Assembly: GCF_029223185.1 (NCBI RefSeq) | Contig: NZ_JARHUG010000011.1 | Coordinates: forward strand, 62,001-126,000 | Direction of reading: 5' to 3' | Source of the DNA: Aliiglaciecola sp. CAU 1673 | Lineage (GTDB): Bacteria; Pseudomonadota; Gammaproteobacteria; Enterobacterales; Alteromonadaceae | Length of the DNA stretch: 64,000 nucleotides | Shown here: piece by piece, positions 37,450 through 46,427 of the stretch | Layout: the number at the start of each line of letters is the position of its first letter | How positions within the stretch are numbered: position 1 is the first letter of the stretch | Translations under genes and position numbers: made by a program | Notes under the pieces: generated by a model | What the model was told of the DNA's origin: nothing | Database searches by the model: none | Seen by the model: the letters and a program-made list of their open reading frames with translations, nothing else

Positions 37450-38241
37450 ATGACAGAGTATTTGCAGTTTCCCCAGATTGACCCGGTGATTTTCAGTGTC
37501 GGACCAGTCAGTTTGCGCTGGTACGGTCTGATGTATCTGGTCGGTTTTGTGGCCGCCTGGTGGCTGGCCAGCACCAGATTAAGTCGCACTTCCTGGAATA
37601 AAGAACAGCTTAGCGATTTGATGTTCTATGCCTTTTTGGGTGTGATTGTAGGGGGGCGTTTAGGCTATGTCTTTTTCTACCAGTTTGAATATTTCCTTAG
37701 CGATCCCTTGTACTTATTTAAGATTTGGACTGGTGGCATGTCGTTCCACGGTGGACTGCTTGGGGTGATCGCCGCCTTATGGTGGTTTGCACGCAAAACC
37801 AATACCACCTTGTTACAGGTGGGGGATTTTGTGGCGCCATTGGTACCCATTGGCTTAGGTGCTGGTCGCATCGGTAACTTTATCAATGCCGAGTTGTGGG
37901 GACGCACCACCGATGTACCCTGGGCAGTGCTTTTCCCTGGTGCCGGTCCGCTGCCGCGTCATCCTTCCCAGTTATATGAATTCTTCCTGGAAGGCTTGGT
38001 GCTGTTTCTTATTCTGTGGGTATTTTCAGCCAAAAGCAGACCGGTTGGCGCAATCTCAGGATTGTTCCTGCTGGGATACGGAAGCTTCAGATTTATCGTT
38101 GAATTTTTCCGTGAACCCGACGCCCACATTGGTCTTTACAGTGGTTTGATGTCGCAGGGGCAGCTTTTATGCTTGCCGATGATTTTGATAGGCTTCATAT
38201 TGATAATCAGAGCTTACCGCAAGCAACAAGTAAAAAAATAA
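37450..38241 (+). CDS. lgt: Prolipoprotein diacylglyceryl transferase
   Basis: Lgt attaches diacylglycerol from phosphatidylglycerol to the lipobox cysteine of prolipoproteins. It is an inner-membrane enzyme. The 263-residue sequence has the family blocks [30 protein letters not shown] and the signature [16 protein letters not shown], then HPSQLYEF. It ends one base before the thyA start. It would process the lipoproteins encoded here (NlpD, PqiC, CreA). Confidence 0.97.
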   Translation: MTEYLQFPQIDPVIFSVGPVSLRWYGLMYLVGFVAAWWLASTRLSRTSWNKEQLSDLMFYAFLGVIVGGRLGYVFFYQFEYFLSDPLYLFKIWTGGMSFHGGLLGVIAALWWFARKTNTTLLQVGDFVAPLVPIGLGAGRIGNFINAELWGRTTDVPWAVLFPGAGPLPRHPSQLYEFFLEGLVLFLILWVFSAKSRPVGAISGLFLLGYGSFRFIVEFFREPDAHIGLYSGLMSQGQLLCLPMILIGFILIIRAYRKQQVKK

Positions 38242-38242
38242 C

Positions 38243-39076
38243 ATGCAGCAATATCTCAGTTTAATGCGTCAGGTGCTGGAGCACGGCACCCGCAAAGAAG
38301 ACAGAACCGGTACCGGTACCTTGAGCCTGTTTGGTCATCAAATGCGTTTTGATTTGTCACAGGGCTTCCCGTTAGTGACCACCAAAAAATGCCATCTTCG
38401 CTCCATTATTCACGAGCTGTTATGGTTTTTGCAGGGCGAAACCAATATCGCCTATCTGAAGGAAAACGGCGTCAGTATCTGGGATGAGTGGGCCACTGAA
38501 GAGGGTGAGCTCGGCCCGGTGTACGGCAAGCAATGGCGCAGTTGGGAAGGTCCCAATGGCGAAGTGATTGACCAAATCAGTGATGTGATTGCGCAAATTA
38601 AAGCCAATCCGGATTCACGTCGGCTTTTGGTCAGCGCCTGGAATCCAGCGGTACTTCCTGATTCCCGTCTCTCTCCCAAAGACAATGCCGCCGCCGGACG
38701 CCAGGCCTTGCCGCCTTGCCATACCCTGTTCCAATTCTATGTGCTTGACGGGAAGCTCTCCTGCCAGCTTTATCAGCGCAGCGCCGATGTGTTTTTAGGG
38801 GTACCTTTTAACATTGCCAGCTATGCTTTGCTGACCATGATGGTGGCCCAAGTTTGTGATTTGCAGCCAGGAGATTTTGTACATACCTTTGGCGATGTGC
38901 ATTTGTATCTGAATCATCTGGACCAGGCAAAATTGCAACTGAGTCGTGAGCCGTTTCCGGCGCCGCAGATGAAGATCAATCCACAGGTAAAAGATATTTT
39001 CGGTTTCAAATTCGAAGACTTTGAGTTAGTGGGTTACCAAGCCCATCCCCATATCAAGGCGCCGGTGGCGGTTTAA
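38243..39076 (+). CDS. thyA: Thymidylate synthase ThyA
   Basis: ThyA methylates dUMP to dTMP with methylene-tetrahydrofolate. The sequence is 277 residues against 264 in E. coli. The difference is a 13-residue insertion ([13 protein letters not shown] region, about 141-153) just before the nucleophile, which becomes C159 in [11 protein letters not shown]. Dihydrofolate and dUMP sites are otherwise intact ([37 protein letters not shown]). lgt-thyA is a conserved gene pair. Confidence 0.98.
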   Translation: MQQYLSLMRQVLEHGTRKEDRTGTGTLSLFGHQMRFDLSQGFPLVTTKKCHLRSIIHELLWFLQGETNIAYLKENGVSIWDEWATEEGELGPVYGKQWRSWEGPNGEVIDQISDVIAQIKANPDSRRLLVSAWNPAVLPDSRLSPKDNAAAGRQALPPCHTLFQFYVLDGKLSCQLYQRSADVFLGVPFNIASYALLTMMVAQVCDLQPGDFVHTFGDVHLYLNHLDQAKLQLSREPFPAPQMKINPQVKDIFGFKFEDFELVGYQAHPHIKAPVAV

Positions 39077-39092
39077 GGTGTAAGAGGTCAAG

Positions 39093-40103
39093 ATGAGCCT
39101 GAACGTTCTGATCTGTGACGACTCAAGTTTTGCCAGGCGGCAAATGGCCAGATCGATTCCCAAGGATTGGGATGTGAATCTGCATTATGCGGAAAACGGT
39201 GAGCAGGCCCTTGCTCTTATTCGTCAGGGCACAGTTGACCTGACCTTCCTCGATTTGAATATGCCGGTGCTCGATGGCTACCAGACCATGGAACAGATCC
39301 GTGCACAGGATTTGCCGACCATGGTGATTGTGGTCTCCGGTGATGTTCAAGCTGAAGCTCGTAACCGTATGAAGGCCATGGGCGCGCTGGATTTTATTGC
39401 CAAGCCGGTCGATTCAGAAAAGCTCAACGAACTGCTGGTGCAGTTTGGTATTCATGCGGGGGGCGGTGGCGGCCGTGAGGTTGATGAACAGCAACCTTTA
39501 ACCAATCTGGATGCCATGGACGCCTACCGGGAAATGGCCAACGTGGCCATGGGGCAAGCCGGCGAACGTTTGGCTCAGCTGCTCGGCGAATTTATTAATT
39601 TGCCGATCCCTAATGTGAATCTGATTGAAAGCAGTGAACTGCGTATGGCCATTGCTGAGATCCAGCATAAGACCTATGTGTCAGCGGTCTCCCAGGGCTT
39701 TATCAGTGCCGGCATCAATGGTGAGGCGCTGGTTATTTTCAACGAAACCAACTTCGCCAGCCTGGTGAAATTACTCAAATACAACAACAGCGGCTTGAGT
39801 GAACAGCAGGAAATAGAGGCGTTGATGGATGTCTCCAATATCCTGATTGGTGCCTGTTTGAATGCGCTGGCAGACCAACTCAACGTCAGGTTCAGTCAGA
39901 ATCACCCCATCATTCTCGGACGCCACTGTGATTTAGACCAGCTGATTAAAAACAGCGTATCAAAATGGCGGCAGATCGTGGCCATTGAGATCGGCTATAG
40001 CATCGAGAATCACGATATTAACTTCGATCTGTTGTTACTCTTCCCCAAAGACTCGATGGACGTGATGTTTGAAAAGTTGGTCAGCCTGAGTGAGGGAGCC
40101 TGA
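39093..40103 (+). CDS. Response regulator with CheC-type phosphatase domain
   Basis: The 336-residue protein has an N-terminal receiver domain (1-120, phospho-acceptor D54 in TFLDLNMP, Lys K104 in FIAKP) and a C-terminal CheC/CheX-like domain (about 140-330). The first CheC helix carries the exact phosphatase motif D-x3-E-x2-N (D143, E147, N150). The second has the degenerate E-x3-D-x2-N in ALMDVSN. The protein may dephosphorylate CheY-like partners or itself. Its stop overlaps the start of the diguanylate cyclase gene by one base (TGATG), linking it to c-di-GMP signalling. No chemotaxis kinase is nearby. Confidence 0.88.
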   Translation: MSLNVLICDDSSFARRQMARSIPKDWDVNLHYAENGEQALALIRQGTVDLTFLDLNMPVLDGYQTMEQIRAQDLPTMVIVVSGDVQAEARNRMKAMGALDFIAKPVDSEKLNELLVQFGIHAGGGGGREVDEQQPLTNLDAMDAYREMANVAMGQAGERLAQLLGEFINLPIPNVNLIESSELRMAIAEIQHKTYVSAVSQGFISAGINGEALVIFNETNFASLVKLLKYNNSGLSEQQEIEALMDVSNILIGACLNALADQLNVRFSQNHPIILGRHCDLDQLIKNSVSKWRQIVAIEIGYSIENHDINFDLLLLFPKDSMDVMFEKLVSLSEGA

Positions 40104-41059
40104 TGGATAATTTACAAAAAGCCGATTTGGAAGATTTCCATTGGCAGATGGAATTAATGGGCTCCATCGAAGTAGGCATTGTGGTGCTGAATCGTCAGTT
40201 CGAAGTTAAGCTGTGGAATGAGTTTATGCATAACCACAGTGGCATTCTACCCAGCCAAATCCGTGGCAAGAGTGTGTTTGAATTCTTTCCTGAAATTGAC
40301 CAGGAATGGTTCCGGCAAAAGACCGATCCGGTATTTAAACTCAAAAGTCCGGCCTTCGTGATTTGGGAACAACGACCTTTTCTGTTCCGTTTTGCCAGCT
40401 ATCGTCCGGTGACCAGTGCCACCGAGTTTATGTACCAGAACGTCACGCTGTTTCCTCTGCCCTCCCTTTCCGGCGAGATCGAGCACCTTTGTGTGGTGGT
40501 TTATGACGTTACCGACGAGGTGATCAGCAAACAGCGTCTGGCTGCCGTCAATCAGCAATTGCAAAAAATCAGCCGGGTAGACGGCCTCACCGGACTCTAT
40601 AACAGACGTTACTGGGAAGAGTGCAGCGCGATGGAATATAAGCGTTGTTTGCGCAGTCAGGGAAAGTCTTCATTGGTGATCCTGGATATCGATCACTTCA
40701 AAAAGATCAATGATACCTATGGCCATCCCACTGGCGATCAGGTTATCCGTACCTTGGCTAAAGTAGTCAAAGACTTAATCCGCGAAACGGATCTGGCCGG
40801 GCGTTATGGTGGCGAGGAATTTACCCTTTTGCTGCCGGATACCGATATCAAAGCAGCCGAGTTGGTTGCCGAACGGATCCGTAAAGCAGTGGAAGAGACT
40901 ATCGCTGAGCATGAAGGCGAACAGATCCGCTTTACCATCAGTGTTGGCGTTTGTGAGTTTAATGCGTCCTTTAAGGACCACCGAGCCTGGCTGGAGCAAG
41001 CCGACAAAGGCCTGTATAAAGCCAAAGAAGGCGGGCGAAACCGGGTGGTGGTGACCTGA
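40103..41059 (+). CDS. PAS-GGDEF diguanylate cyclase
   Basis: The 318-residue protein has an N-terminal PAS-like sensor (about 15-135) and a GGDEF domain (about 155-318) that should make cyclic-di-GMP from two GTP. The active-site motif is GGEEF (236-240), and a product-inhibition I-site RETD lies at 227-230, five residues before it. It therefore looks active and feedback-regulated. No transmembrane helix is seen. It is translationally coupled to the REC-CheC protein, the likely input. Confidence 0.95.
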   Translation: MDNLQKADLEDFHWQMELMGSIEVGIVVLNRQFEVKLWNEFMHNHSGILPSQIRGKSVFEFFPEIDQEWFRQKTDPVFKLKSPAFVIWEQRPFLFRFASYRPVTSATEFMYQNVTLFPLPSLSGEIEHLCVVVYDVTDEVISKQRLAAVNQQLQKISRVDGLTGLYNRRYWEECSAMEYKRCLRSQGKSSLVILDIDHFKKINDTYGHPTGDQVIRTLAKVVKDLIRETDLAGRYGGEEFTLLLPDTDIKAAELVAERIRKAVEETIAEHEGEQIRFTISVGVCEFNASFKDHRAWLEQADKGLYKAKEGGRNRVVVT

Positions 41060-41086
41060 GCCATTTTGGGGCTTGGACGGGAGGGG

Positions 41087-42631
41087 CTATGCCCGCTCCC
41101 CGGCAATAGCACGGATTTTGTCACGCATCAGGTAAAGCAGCCCTAAACTGGGTAGCACCATCAGGGCAGTCAGCGTGAAGAACCACTGCCAATTCCCCCC
41201 CAAACCATCCACCAACACCCCGCTGTAGGCGCCCAAGGTAGTGCGACCAAATGTCGCAACACTGGCCAGTAACGCATACTGACTCGCGGTAAAGGCGCGG
41301 TTGCACAGCACCGAAATAAACGCCATAAAGGCAACGGTACCCCAGGCAGCGGTAAACCCGTCCACCACGATGGTCACAAAAAGGAGCGGCTTACTGGGCC
41401 CGACACTGGCCATCAAGGCAAACAGCAAGTTGCTGGCTGCCATTACCAGCCCGCCTAAGAACAAACCTTTGATAATACCAATACGCAGGGTGATCAGACC
41501 GCTTATCGCTGAGGCAACCACCGTAACGCCCCAGGTTAGCAGCTTGGAGTAAGTACCGATATCGGCGTTGCTAAAGCCAATTTCTTTATAAAAAACAATG
41601 CTCATCCTGCCTAAGATGGCTTCGCCAAGCTTAAACAGCAACACGAAAGTCAGCAGCCCCAGCGCCAGGCGCATGCCGTTACGGGAAAAGAAATCGCGAA
41701 GCGGCTCACCCAGTGATACCAGCAGCCAGGTGATAATCCGATGGGCAGGACGGATGTTTATCTCCTCTGCCGGTGTCGCCCGCAATAGCTTGCCCATACT
41801 ATGCAGAGTGAAGCCCAGCAATAACAGCACCACAGCGGCTATTACATAAAGCTGTTGGGTAAATAACTGAGGACCAAAGACCTGGAAAAAGCACAGGGCG
41901 ATAGCTAAGGAAAGTGCCAGCAACAATAAGGCTGCGCGATGTCCTTGTCCGGCAATGGCCTTTAAGTAATGGGCCTGCGCCTGACCATATTGCTGTTCGC
42001 GGTACGACGGCGGCTCTGTGGCGATCCACACACCCAGGCTTATCAATAGCATCATCGCCGCCAGCACCTGATAAATGTCCGGCCAGGCCCAGCCTGAGAT
42101 ATCGGCCACAAAAAAGGGAATGGCACCAAGGCCGGCGTAGCCCGTCCACCAACCGGAAGTGGCCATCGCTGCTGCGGTGGACTGACGCTCGCTATGCTCG
42201 GGATCCACACTTTCGATACGGTAGGCATCGATCGCCATATCCTGAGTGGCAGACGATAAAGCGATACCAAGAGCAAGCAAACCGGCCAGGGTCAGGGTTT
42301 GGGTGGGGTCCACCACCGACAAGCCGAAGCAACCCAGGCAAATCAGCATTTGCATGCTGAAGATCCAACTGCGTCTTTGTCCTAGGCCCTTTCCTATAAA
42401 CGGCAGTCGCACCCTATCCAGTAAGGGAGACCATAGAAAATTCACCGAATACACCGCAAAGACCGCGCTGAAATAGCCAATCGCAGAGCGGGTAAGACCG
42501 GCGTCTTTGAGCCAGGCCGACATTACCGAGCCAATCATGACCCAGGGAAAGCCAGAGGCAATGCCAAACAAAAAGATGCTGAGCATGGTGCGATTGCCAA
42601 AATGGCGAAGCTGCTGGACTAAAGACTGCAA
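41087..42631 (-). CDS. ampG: AmpG-family muropeptide permease
   Basis: AmpG imports anhydro-muropeptides across the inner membrane for cell-wall recycling and for induction of AmpC-type beta-lactamases. The 514-residue MFS protein has about 12-14 helices and the AmpG-like start FLFGIASGFPWVMIGSVMSAWL with FLWSPLLDR. The longest start is a TTG at 42631 with no clear ribosome site; it keeps a short cytoplasmic lead similar to E. coli AmpG. No ampD or beta-lactamase gene is adjacent. Confidence 0.9.
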   Translation of the reverse strand: MQSLVQQLRHFGNRTMLSIFLFGIASGFPWVMIGSVMSAWLKDAGLTRSAIGYFSAVFAVYSVNFLWSPLLDRVRLPFIGKGLGQRRSWIFSMQMLICLGCFGLSVVDPTQTLTLAGLLALGIALSSATQDMAIDAYRIESVDPEHSERQSTAAAMATSGWWTGYAGLGAIPFFVADISGWAWPDIYQVLAAMMLLISLGVWIATEPPSYREQQYGQAQAHYLKAIAGQGHRAALLLLALSLAIALCFFQVFGPQLFTQQLYVIAAVVLLLLGFTLHSMGKLLRATPAEEINIRPAHRIITWLLVSLGEPLRDFFSRNGMRLALGLLTFVLLFKLGEAILGRMSIVFYKEIGFSNADIGTYSKLLTWGVTVVASAISGLITLRIGIIKGLFLGGLVMAASNLLFALMASVGPSKPLLFVTIVVDGFTAAWGTVAFMAFISVLCNRAFTASQYALLASVATFGRTTLGAYSGVLVDGLGGNWQWFFTLTALMVLPSLGLLYLMRDKIRAIAGERA

Positions 42632-42938
42632 GGCGGTACTTTTATGATGAAATTCAGGCTATTGGGCCATGGATAGCTAGTGCAATCAAGGGGCAAAAGC
42701 ATACCAAGGCGAGAGCGTAGGTATTTGTCTGGTGGGGCTCAACGCCAAAGGAAGTTGCAGCATCAGAGGACAACAGGGCAGGCTCAACACCTGACACAAC
42801 CTTAAATCCCTACGTATAAATCTGGCAATGGTGTTTTAACTTATTCATTTACAGTTGGTGCCGCCGGCTGATTTGCCCTAGCCCTGTTGAAAAAGCCCTT
42901 TGAGTCAACAACAAGGCTATTTCAAACGGGTTCTTTCG
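42632..42938. other. Intergenic region between ampG and a secreted-protein gene
   Basis: This is about 300 bp without a credible coding frame. It should hold the ampG promoter and the terminator listed next. I see nothing else recognisable. Confidence 0.5.
42894..42918 (-). terminator. Possible terminator of the secreted coiled-coil protein gene
   Basis: On the minus strand AGCC-TTG and CAA-GGCT form an imperfect stem with a 2-nt bulge, followed by a T5 run and CAAC. It lies about 20 nt past the stop at 42939. The stem is weak. Confidence 0.4.
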
Positions 42939-43724
42939 TCACTTTTTGTAAGCGATTTCAATCCTGGTGTTGGCACCAGGAGCACCGACGATGCTGCCAT
43001 CGATTTTGCTGATGGCGATATGCTGAGTTGACACATATTGCTCCATATCTTTGAGTAAATCGAAGCCGGGTGACATGGACTCCATCAGCAGCACAGTGTC
43101 GTCAGTAGATTGTTTGAATTGATAATTGCTTAGTTTGCGTTGGTAAAATGCAAGCACTTCCTCTGGCGAATCGGCCGTGGCAAATGTTGCGCTTGGCAGG
43201 GTGTTAACAGTGACGCCATCCCCTTCATAATCGAAAGTGCCACCCTGGGTCAGGTGAACCATAATTTTGCTATTCGGATACACAGGTAGCGTGATCTGAT
43301 CTTCAGTACCTTGTGCGCTTTGAGACAGTAAGTTGAGGTTGCCTTGCATTTGCTGACGCATTTCCGATTTGGCTTTTTCCGCGAGCATATCGAGCTTTTT
43401 TTGTTGTTCTGGCGTAATGTCGGGTCCCAATTGGATTGCGTATTCATGAAAAGCGCGTTGTGCTGGCCCCCTATTTTCCATATCTTGCTGTTGTTCCAGA
43501 TTGTTTAGCTTGTCATTAAGCGCTTCAGAATCGAGTTCTAATTGGTCCAACAAGGTGTACTCTGCATCAGTGAGATCATCTTTGTCATACAGGCTATCAA
43601 TTTGTTGTTGGACCTTGGCTTGCTGATTTAGCAGCATCTCTATTTGTGCTTCAACCTTGCTTGCAAAAGCGTTGAGGCTGATCGACAGCGCCGTTGCCGT
43701 TACAAAGCTGGTGACTAATTTCAT
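42939..43724 (-). CDS. Secreted protein with coiled coil, unknown function
   Basis: I do not recognise this 261-residue protein. A signal peptide (MKLVTSFVTATALSISLNAFA) is followed by a long helical region (about 23-135, Gln- and Leu-rich, e.g. LLNQQAKVQQQIDSL) that should form a coiled coil. A compact C-terminal domain (about 145-261) follows, with LPVYPNSKIMVHL, the ATADSPEEVLAFYQRKL helix and a strand-rich end. The pattern of a YP.S start and a helix aligned to fY...L occurs in small secreted beta-sheet domains of unknown role. AAGGAG lies eight bases before ATG 43724. Confidence 0.75.
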   Translation of the reverse strand: MKLVTSFVTATALSISLNAFASKVEAQIEMLLNQQAKVQQQIDSLYDKDDLTDAEYTLLDQLELDSEALNDKLNNLEQQQDMENRGPAQRAFHEYAIQLGPDITPEQQKKLDMLAEKAKSEMRQQMQGNLNLLSQSAQGTEDQITLPVYPNSKIMVHLTQGGTFDYEGDGVTVNTLPSATFATADSPEEVLAFYQRKLSNYQFKQSTDDTVLLMESMSPGFDLLKDMEQYVSTQHIAISKIDGSIVGAPGANTRIEIAYKK

Positions 43725-44168
43725 GGTATTACTCCTTTTCCATTATTTATTCCAATTAAAACAAAGATTATTGGAAGCAATATTTCCTTCGTTGCACTAA
43801 GTTCGCACACCGAACTACGTTGCCATTAAAGCCTCAGTTCTAAAAGACAACAGCCTTAATAACAGCTTATTAGGTTTAATTTGCGATAATGTCCGCTGTG
43901 GGTTGAGCAGGGTTTCCTTATTGCTTTCACTTAAATCCTTTTATTTCAACCTGTTAGCCAGGGCTGGATGGCTTATTCAGCCGTGTTTTTGCGGGGAAAG
44001 TGAGAACGGAGTGTAGACGAGGTCTCGATAAAAATGCAATGCTTAAACATTTTTCAATAATAACAATGTGTTAGGGGGGGCGAAGAAAACGAGAATTAAT
44101 TCTCGATAATGCTGGAGCAAAACAGCAAAAAATGGCAGCTCTTTTTTAGCGGCAGATCATCCTCACGC
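43725..44168. promoter_or_regulatory. Intergenic region with a 16-bp perfect palindrome
   Basis: This is about 440 bp with no credible gene. At 44090-44105 it contains the perfect palindrome CGAGAATTAATTCTCG. The run GGGGGGG lies at about 44074-44080. The palindrome could be an operator for a dimeric regulator; its distance from the secreted-protein start (about 370 bp) is long for a promoter site. Nothing else was recognised. Confidence 0.35.
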
Positions 44169-44549
44169 CTAAGGTCTTACGCCCACACAATCCAGCGGAT
44201 ACTGGCCGTCACCTTCAAGGTACTCCAGGCAGGTCGTCAACTCTGTACGAAGATAAGGATCTTCCCGCAGATGGCTTTCCGGCCAGAAGTGAACCTGATG
44301 CAACAGATGCCAAAACACCCGTTCTTTTTGTGAAAAGGGCTCATCGTGCCTGGCGGCAAGCTGGTTCCATTCCTCCATGGTGTCCCAAAAGTAAAGATCC
44401 ATCTCGCGATAGGGAATCTTCTGTTCCCAGAAAGCCCTGACAAAAAATGCCAACTGCTTGGCTTTGCGATTGATAAAACTTTGCACCGTCACCTTGATTT
44501 GCACGCATTTATAGTGATTTTCGTGGCAATGAAAAGGTCCTGATTTCAT
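44169..44549 (-). CDS. Conserved-looking hypothetical protein (126 aa)
   Basis: I do not recognise a named family. The product is hydrophilic with many aromatic residues. Its centre (FVRAFWEQKIPYREMDLYFWDTMEEW, split over about 48-73) and C-terminal part (ERVFWHLLHQVHFWPESHL, then CLEYLEGDGQYPLDCVGVRP) read like a real soluble domain; the even spacing of Trp, Phe and Cys is unlike a chance frame. ATG 44549 is my choice; the frame extends to 44636 but that part is low-complexity. It stands alone. Confidence 0.55.
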   Translation of the reverse strand: MKSGPFHCHENHYKCVQIKVTVQSFINRKAKQLAFFVRAFWEQKIPYREMDLYFWDTMEEWNQLAARHDEPFSQKERVFWHLLHQVHFWPESHLREDPYLRTELTTCLEYLEGDGQYPLDCVGVRP

Positions 44550-44780
44550 TGTCTGGCTGATTGAGGTTGCCCTTGTCAGCGCCTGCGGCTGATGCCGTGT
44601 GGGTTTTCCTGCCCCATTTCGCCGGCTGCTGGTCATCCGACTTTCAAAAAGTATAGACGGCTTTTAATAAAAGGCGCGCAAGCCCAATGATTGTGGGGGC
44701 TGAGGCTGAATTTATTTATTCAAATTCGGTGAGTTGATGAACATTCAGGTTGAATATCAGGGACCGCGGCGCAAGTTTCC
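44550..44780. other. Intergenic region
   Basis: This is about 230 bp without a recognised site. A 24-codon plus-strand frame beginning at 44737 runs into the end of the DUF3530 gene; I do not call it. Confidence 0.4.
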
Positions 44781-45647
44781 CTACCAACCCATTGCAGTCA
44801 GCCATCCATAAATTTCTTTGGCCAGATAATGATGTTGTTGGGCGGGCAGTCCCTGGCCGATTATCTCCCGCTGCCGGTAGTGCAGCTTGAGGGACTTCTT
44901 GACCGCCAATTGGCGTTGTAAACGATGGGATTTAGACCAGTCATTGTCCCAGGCACTGAAAATATCCAACAGTGGCGCTGGCAAGCGAGCCATATAAGTT
45001 GCCATCTTGGCGTTTTCTTCCAGCAACGGCCAGAATGGGCTTACTGTCACCATGGCATCGGGGGCATTGGTTTTTCCCTCGGCATAGAGCTTTACCAACC
45101 AGGCGGCACTGGTACCTTGGGCAACCACCAGGAAAAATCCCGGATACCCCGAGGTGATTTCCTGCAACGCCAGTAAGCGCTGCAATATAGCCATTTCATG
45201 TTGCTCAAATTGCGCCTTGGTCATTGGTTTGGAAGGCTCAAATGCCTTGGGCATGGATGAATTTTCTTGCGTGTCTGGTGTGCCGTTAGTCGCACTGGAA
45301 GCAGACGGCTCCTCATAGGAGAACACCGTGTCCGGTGGCGCCATCAACACCGTTACCCAGCCGACTTTATTGAGTTCCGCTGCAAGGGGGGCCAAAGAGC
45401 TTTTACCAAGAGGTGGGCCCAATTCCCCTATCAACAGCGCCACTCCCTTGGTAATGGGGGTGGTATTTTCTTTTAGCAGGATGGCAAATTCGTCTTCGCC
45501 GGCCATCAGCATGCGGTAGTCGCTACTGGGCAGGGCATTTTTCAAATCTTCACTGAGTTTGAGATTGTCTTGCAGGTGCCCGTCAGACGCCGCCGCCGTG
45601 ACGCCGAATAATAGAAAAAGCAGCAAGGACAAAAAAGATAACTTCAT
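44781..45647 (-). CDS. DUF3530-family exported protein (alpha/beta-hydrolase-like)
   Basis: The 288-residue product has a signal peptide (MKLSFLSLLLFLLFGVTAAA) and the DUF3530 outline: a GVALLIGELGPPLGKSSLAPLAAELNKVGW segment comparable to a hydrolase strand-loop, a low-complexity Ser/Thr/Pro insertion (about 110-145), and FFLVVAQGTSAAWLVKLYAEG, where GTSAA stands at the nucleophile elbow. The family is placed with alpha/beta hydrolases but enzymatic activity is not shown. It is a separate gene about 75 bp downstream of rluA on the same strand. Confidence 0.8.
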   Translation of the reverse strand: MKLSFLSLLLFLLFGVTAAASDGHLQDNLKLSEDLKNALPSSDYRMLMAGEDEFAILLKENTTPITKGVALLIGELGPPLGKSSLAPLAAELNKVGWVTVLMAPPDTVFSYEEPSASSATNGTPDTQENSSMPKAFEPSKPMTKAQFEQHEMAILQRLLALQEITSGYPGFFLVVAQGTSAAWLVKLYAEGKTNAPDAMVTVSPFWPLLEENAKMATYMARLPAPLLDIFSAWDNDWSKSHRLQRQLAVKKSLKLHYRQREIIGQGLPAQQHHYLAKEIYGWLTAMGW

Positions 45648-45722
45648 AGCGCACCAAACAGGTTTTAATGCTTATCGGAAAATTATCTATTTACTTTATA
45701 TCAATCAAACACTTGGTATTGG

Positions 45723-46427
45723 TTAATCTTCTAAGCTGGCGCCGCTGTCTGGTAAGCCTGCATCGCCCAGGGAGAAAGGGGCAGGGCTATGAAAATCCAT
45801 CCAAATACCGCTGGTTGGGTGGGTGATCCCCAGATAGCAGGCGTGTAGCTGCAGGCGCGGCGCCATCGTCAGGGCACGCTCATGGGCATAGAGCCTGTCA
45901 CCTAAGATAGGATGACCCAGACTGAGCATATGCACACGAAGTTGATGGGAGCGGCCGGTGACAGGCACCAGCTCTACCAGGGATTCCGCGTCGTTTTGTG
46001 CGATGCTGCGCCAATGGGTCAGTGCGGGCTTACCGCGCTCATGATCCACCATTTGCTTGGGCCGGTTTGGCCAGTCGCAGATAAGGGGCAGATTGACCTC
46101 TCCTTGTTCCTGCTCAGGGGTGCCCCAAATCCTTGCCTGATAACGCTTCTTGGTCTGCCGTGTTTCAAATTGCCGCGATAAATGACGGTGACTGTGCGCA
46201 TTGAGTGCCATCAGCATAATGCCGGAGGTGGCCATATCCAGACGATGCACCACCGTGGCTGTGGGGAATACCAGCTGTGCGCGCCATTGCAAGCTGTCCC
46301 GGTGTTCAGTTGCCTTACCGGGAACGGACAGCAGGCCGCTGGGCTTATCTAAAACCAGCAGATCCTCATCCTGATAGAGGATCCGCAGATAAGGTGACAA
46401 CGGCGGTCGGTAGTCAATCAGCGCCAT
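45723..46427 (-). CDS. rluA: Dual-specificity pseudouridine synthase RluA
   Basis: RluA makes pseudouridine 746 in 23S rRNA and 32 in certain tRNAs. The 234-residue enzyme has the catalytic aspartate D64 in VVHRLDMATSG, the same position as in E. coli. It also has GLLSVPGK, and the C-terminal GRSHQLRVHMLSLGHPILGDRLY. The start overlaps the rapA stop by one base (TGATG). The rapA-rluA pair is conserved in gammaproteobacteria. Confidence 0.97.
   Translation of the reverse strand: MALIDYRPPLSPYLRILYQDEDLLVLDKPSGLLSVPGKATEHRDSLQWRAQLVFPTATVVHRLDMATSGIMLMALNAHSHRHLSRQFETRQTKKRYQARIWGTPEQEQGEVNLPLICDWPNRPKQMVDHERGKPALTHWRSIAQNDAESLVELVPVTGRSHQLRVHMLSLGHPILGDRLYAHERALTMAPRLQLHACYLGITHPTSGIWMDFHSPAPFSLGDAGLPDSGASLED

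Noticed and set aside
41079-41100. GC-rich inverted repeat at the ampG stop as a terminator
   Set aside because: The stem has a bulge and no T-run on either strand, and it overlaps coding sequence.
44737-44811. A 24-codon plus-strand frame
   Set aside because: It is very short, has a poor ribosome site, and overlaps the 3' end of the DUF3530 gene.
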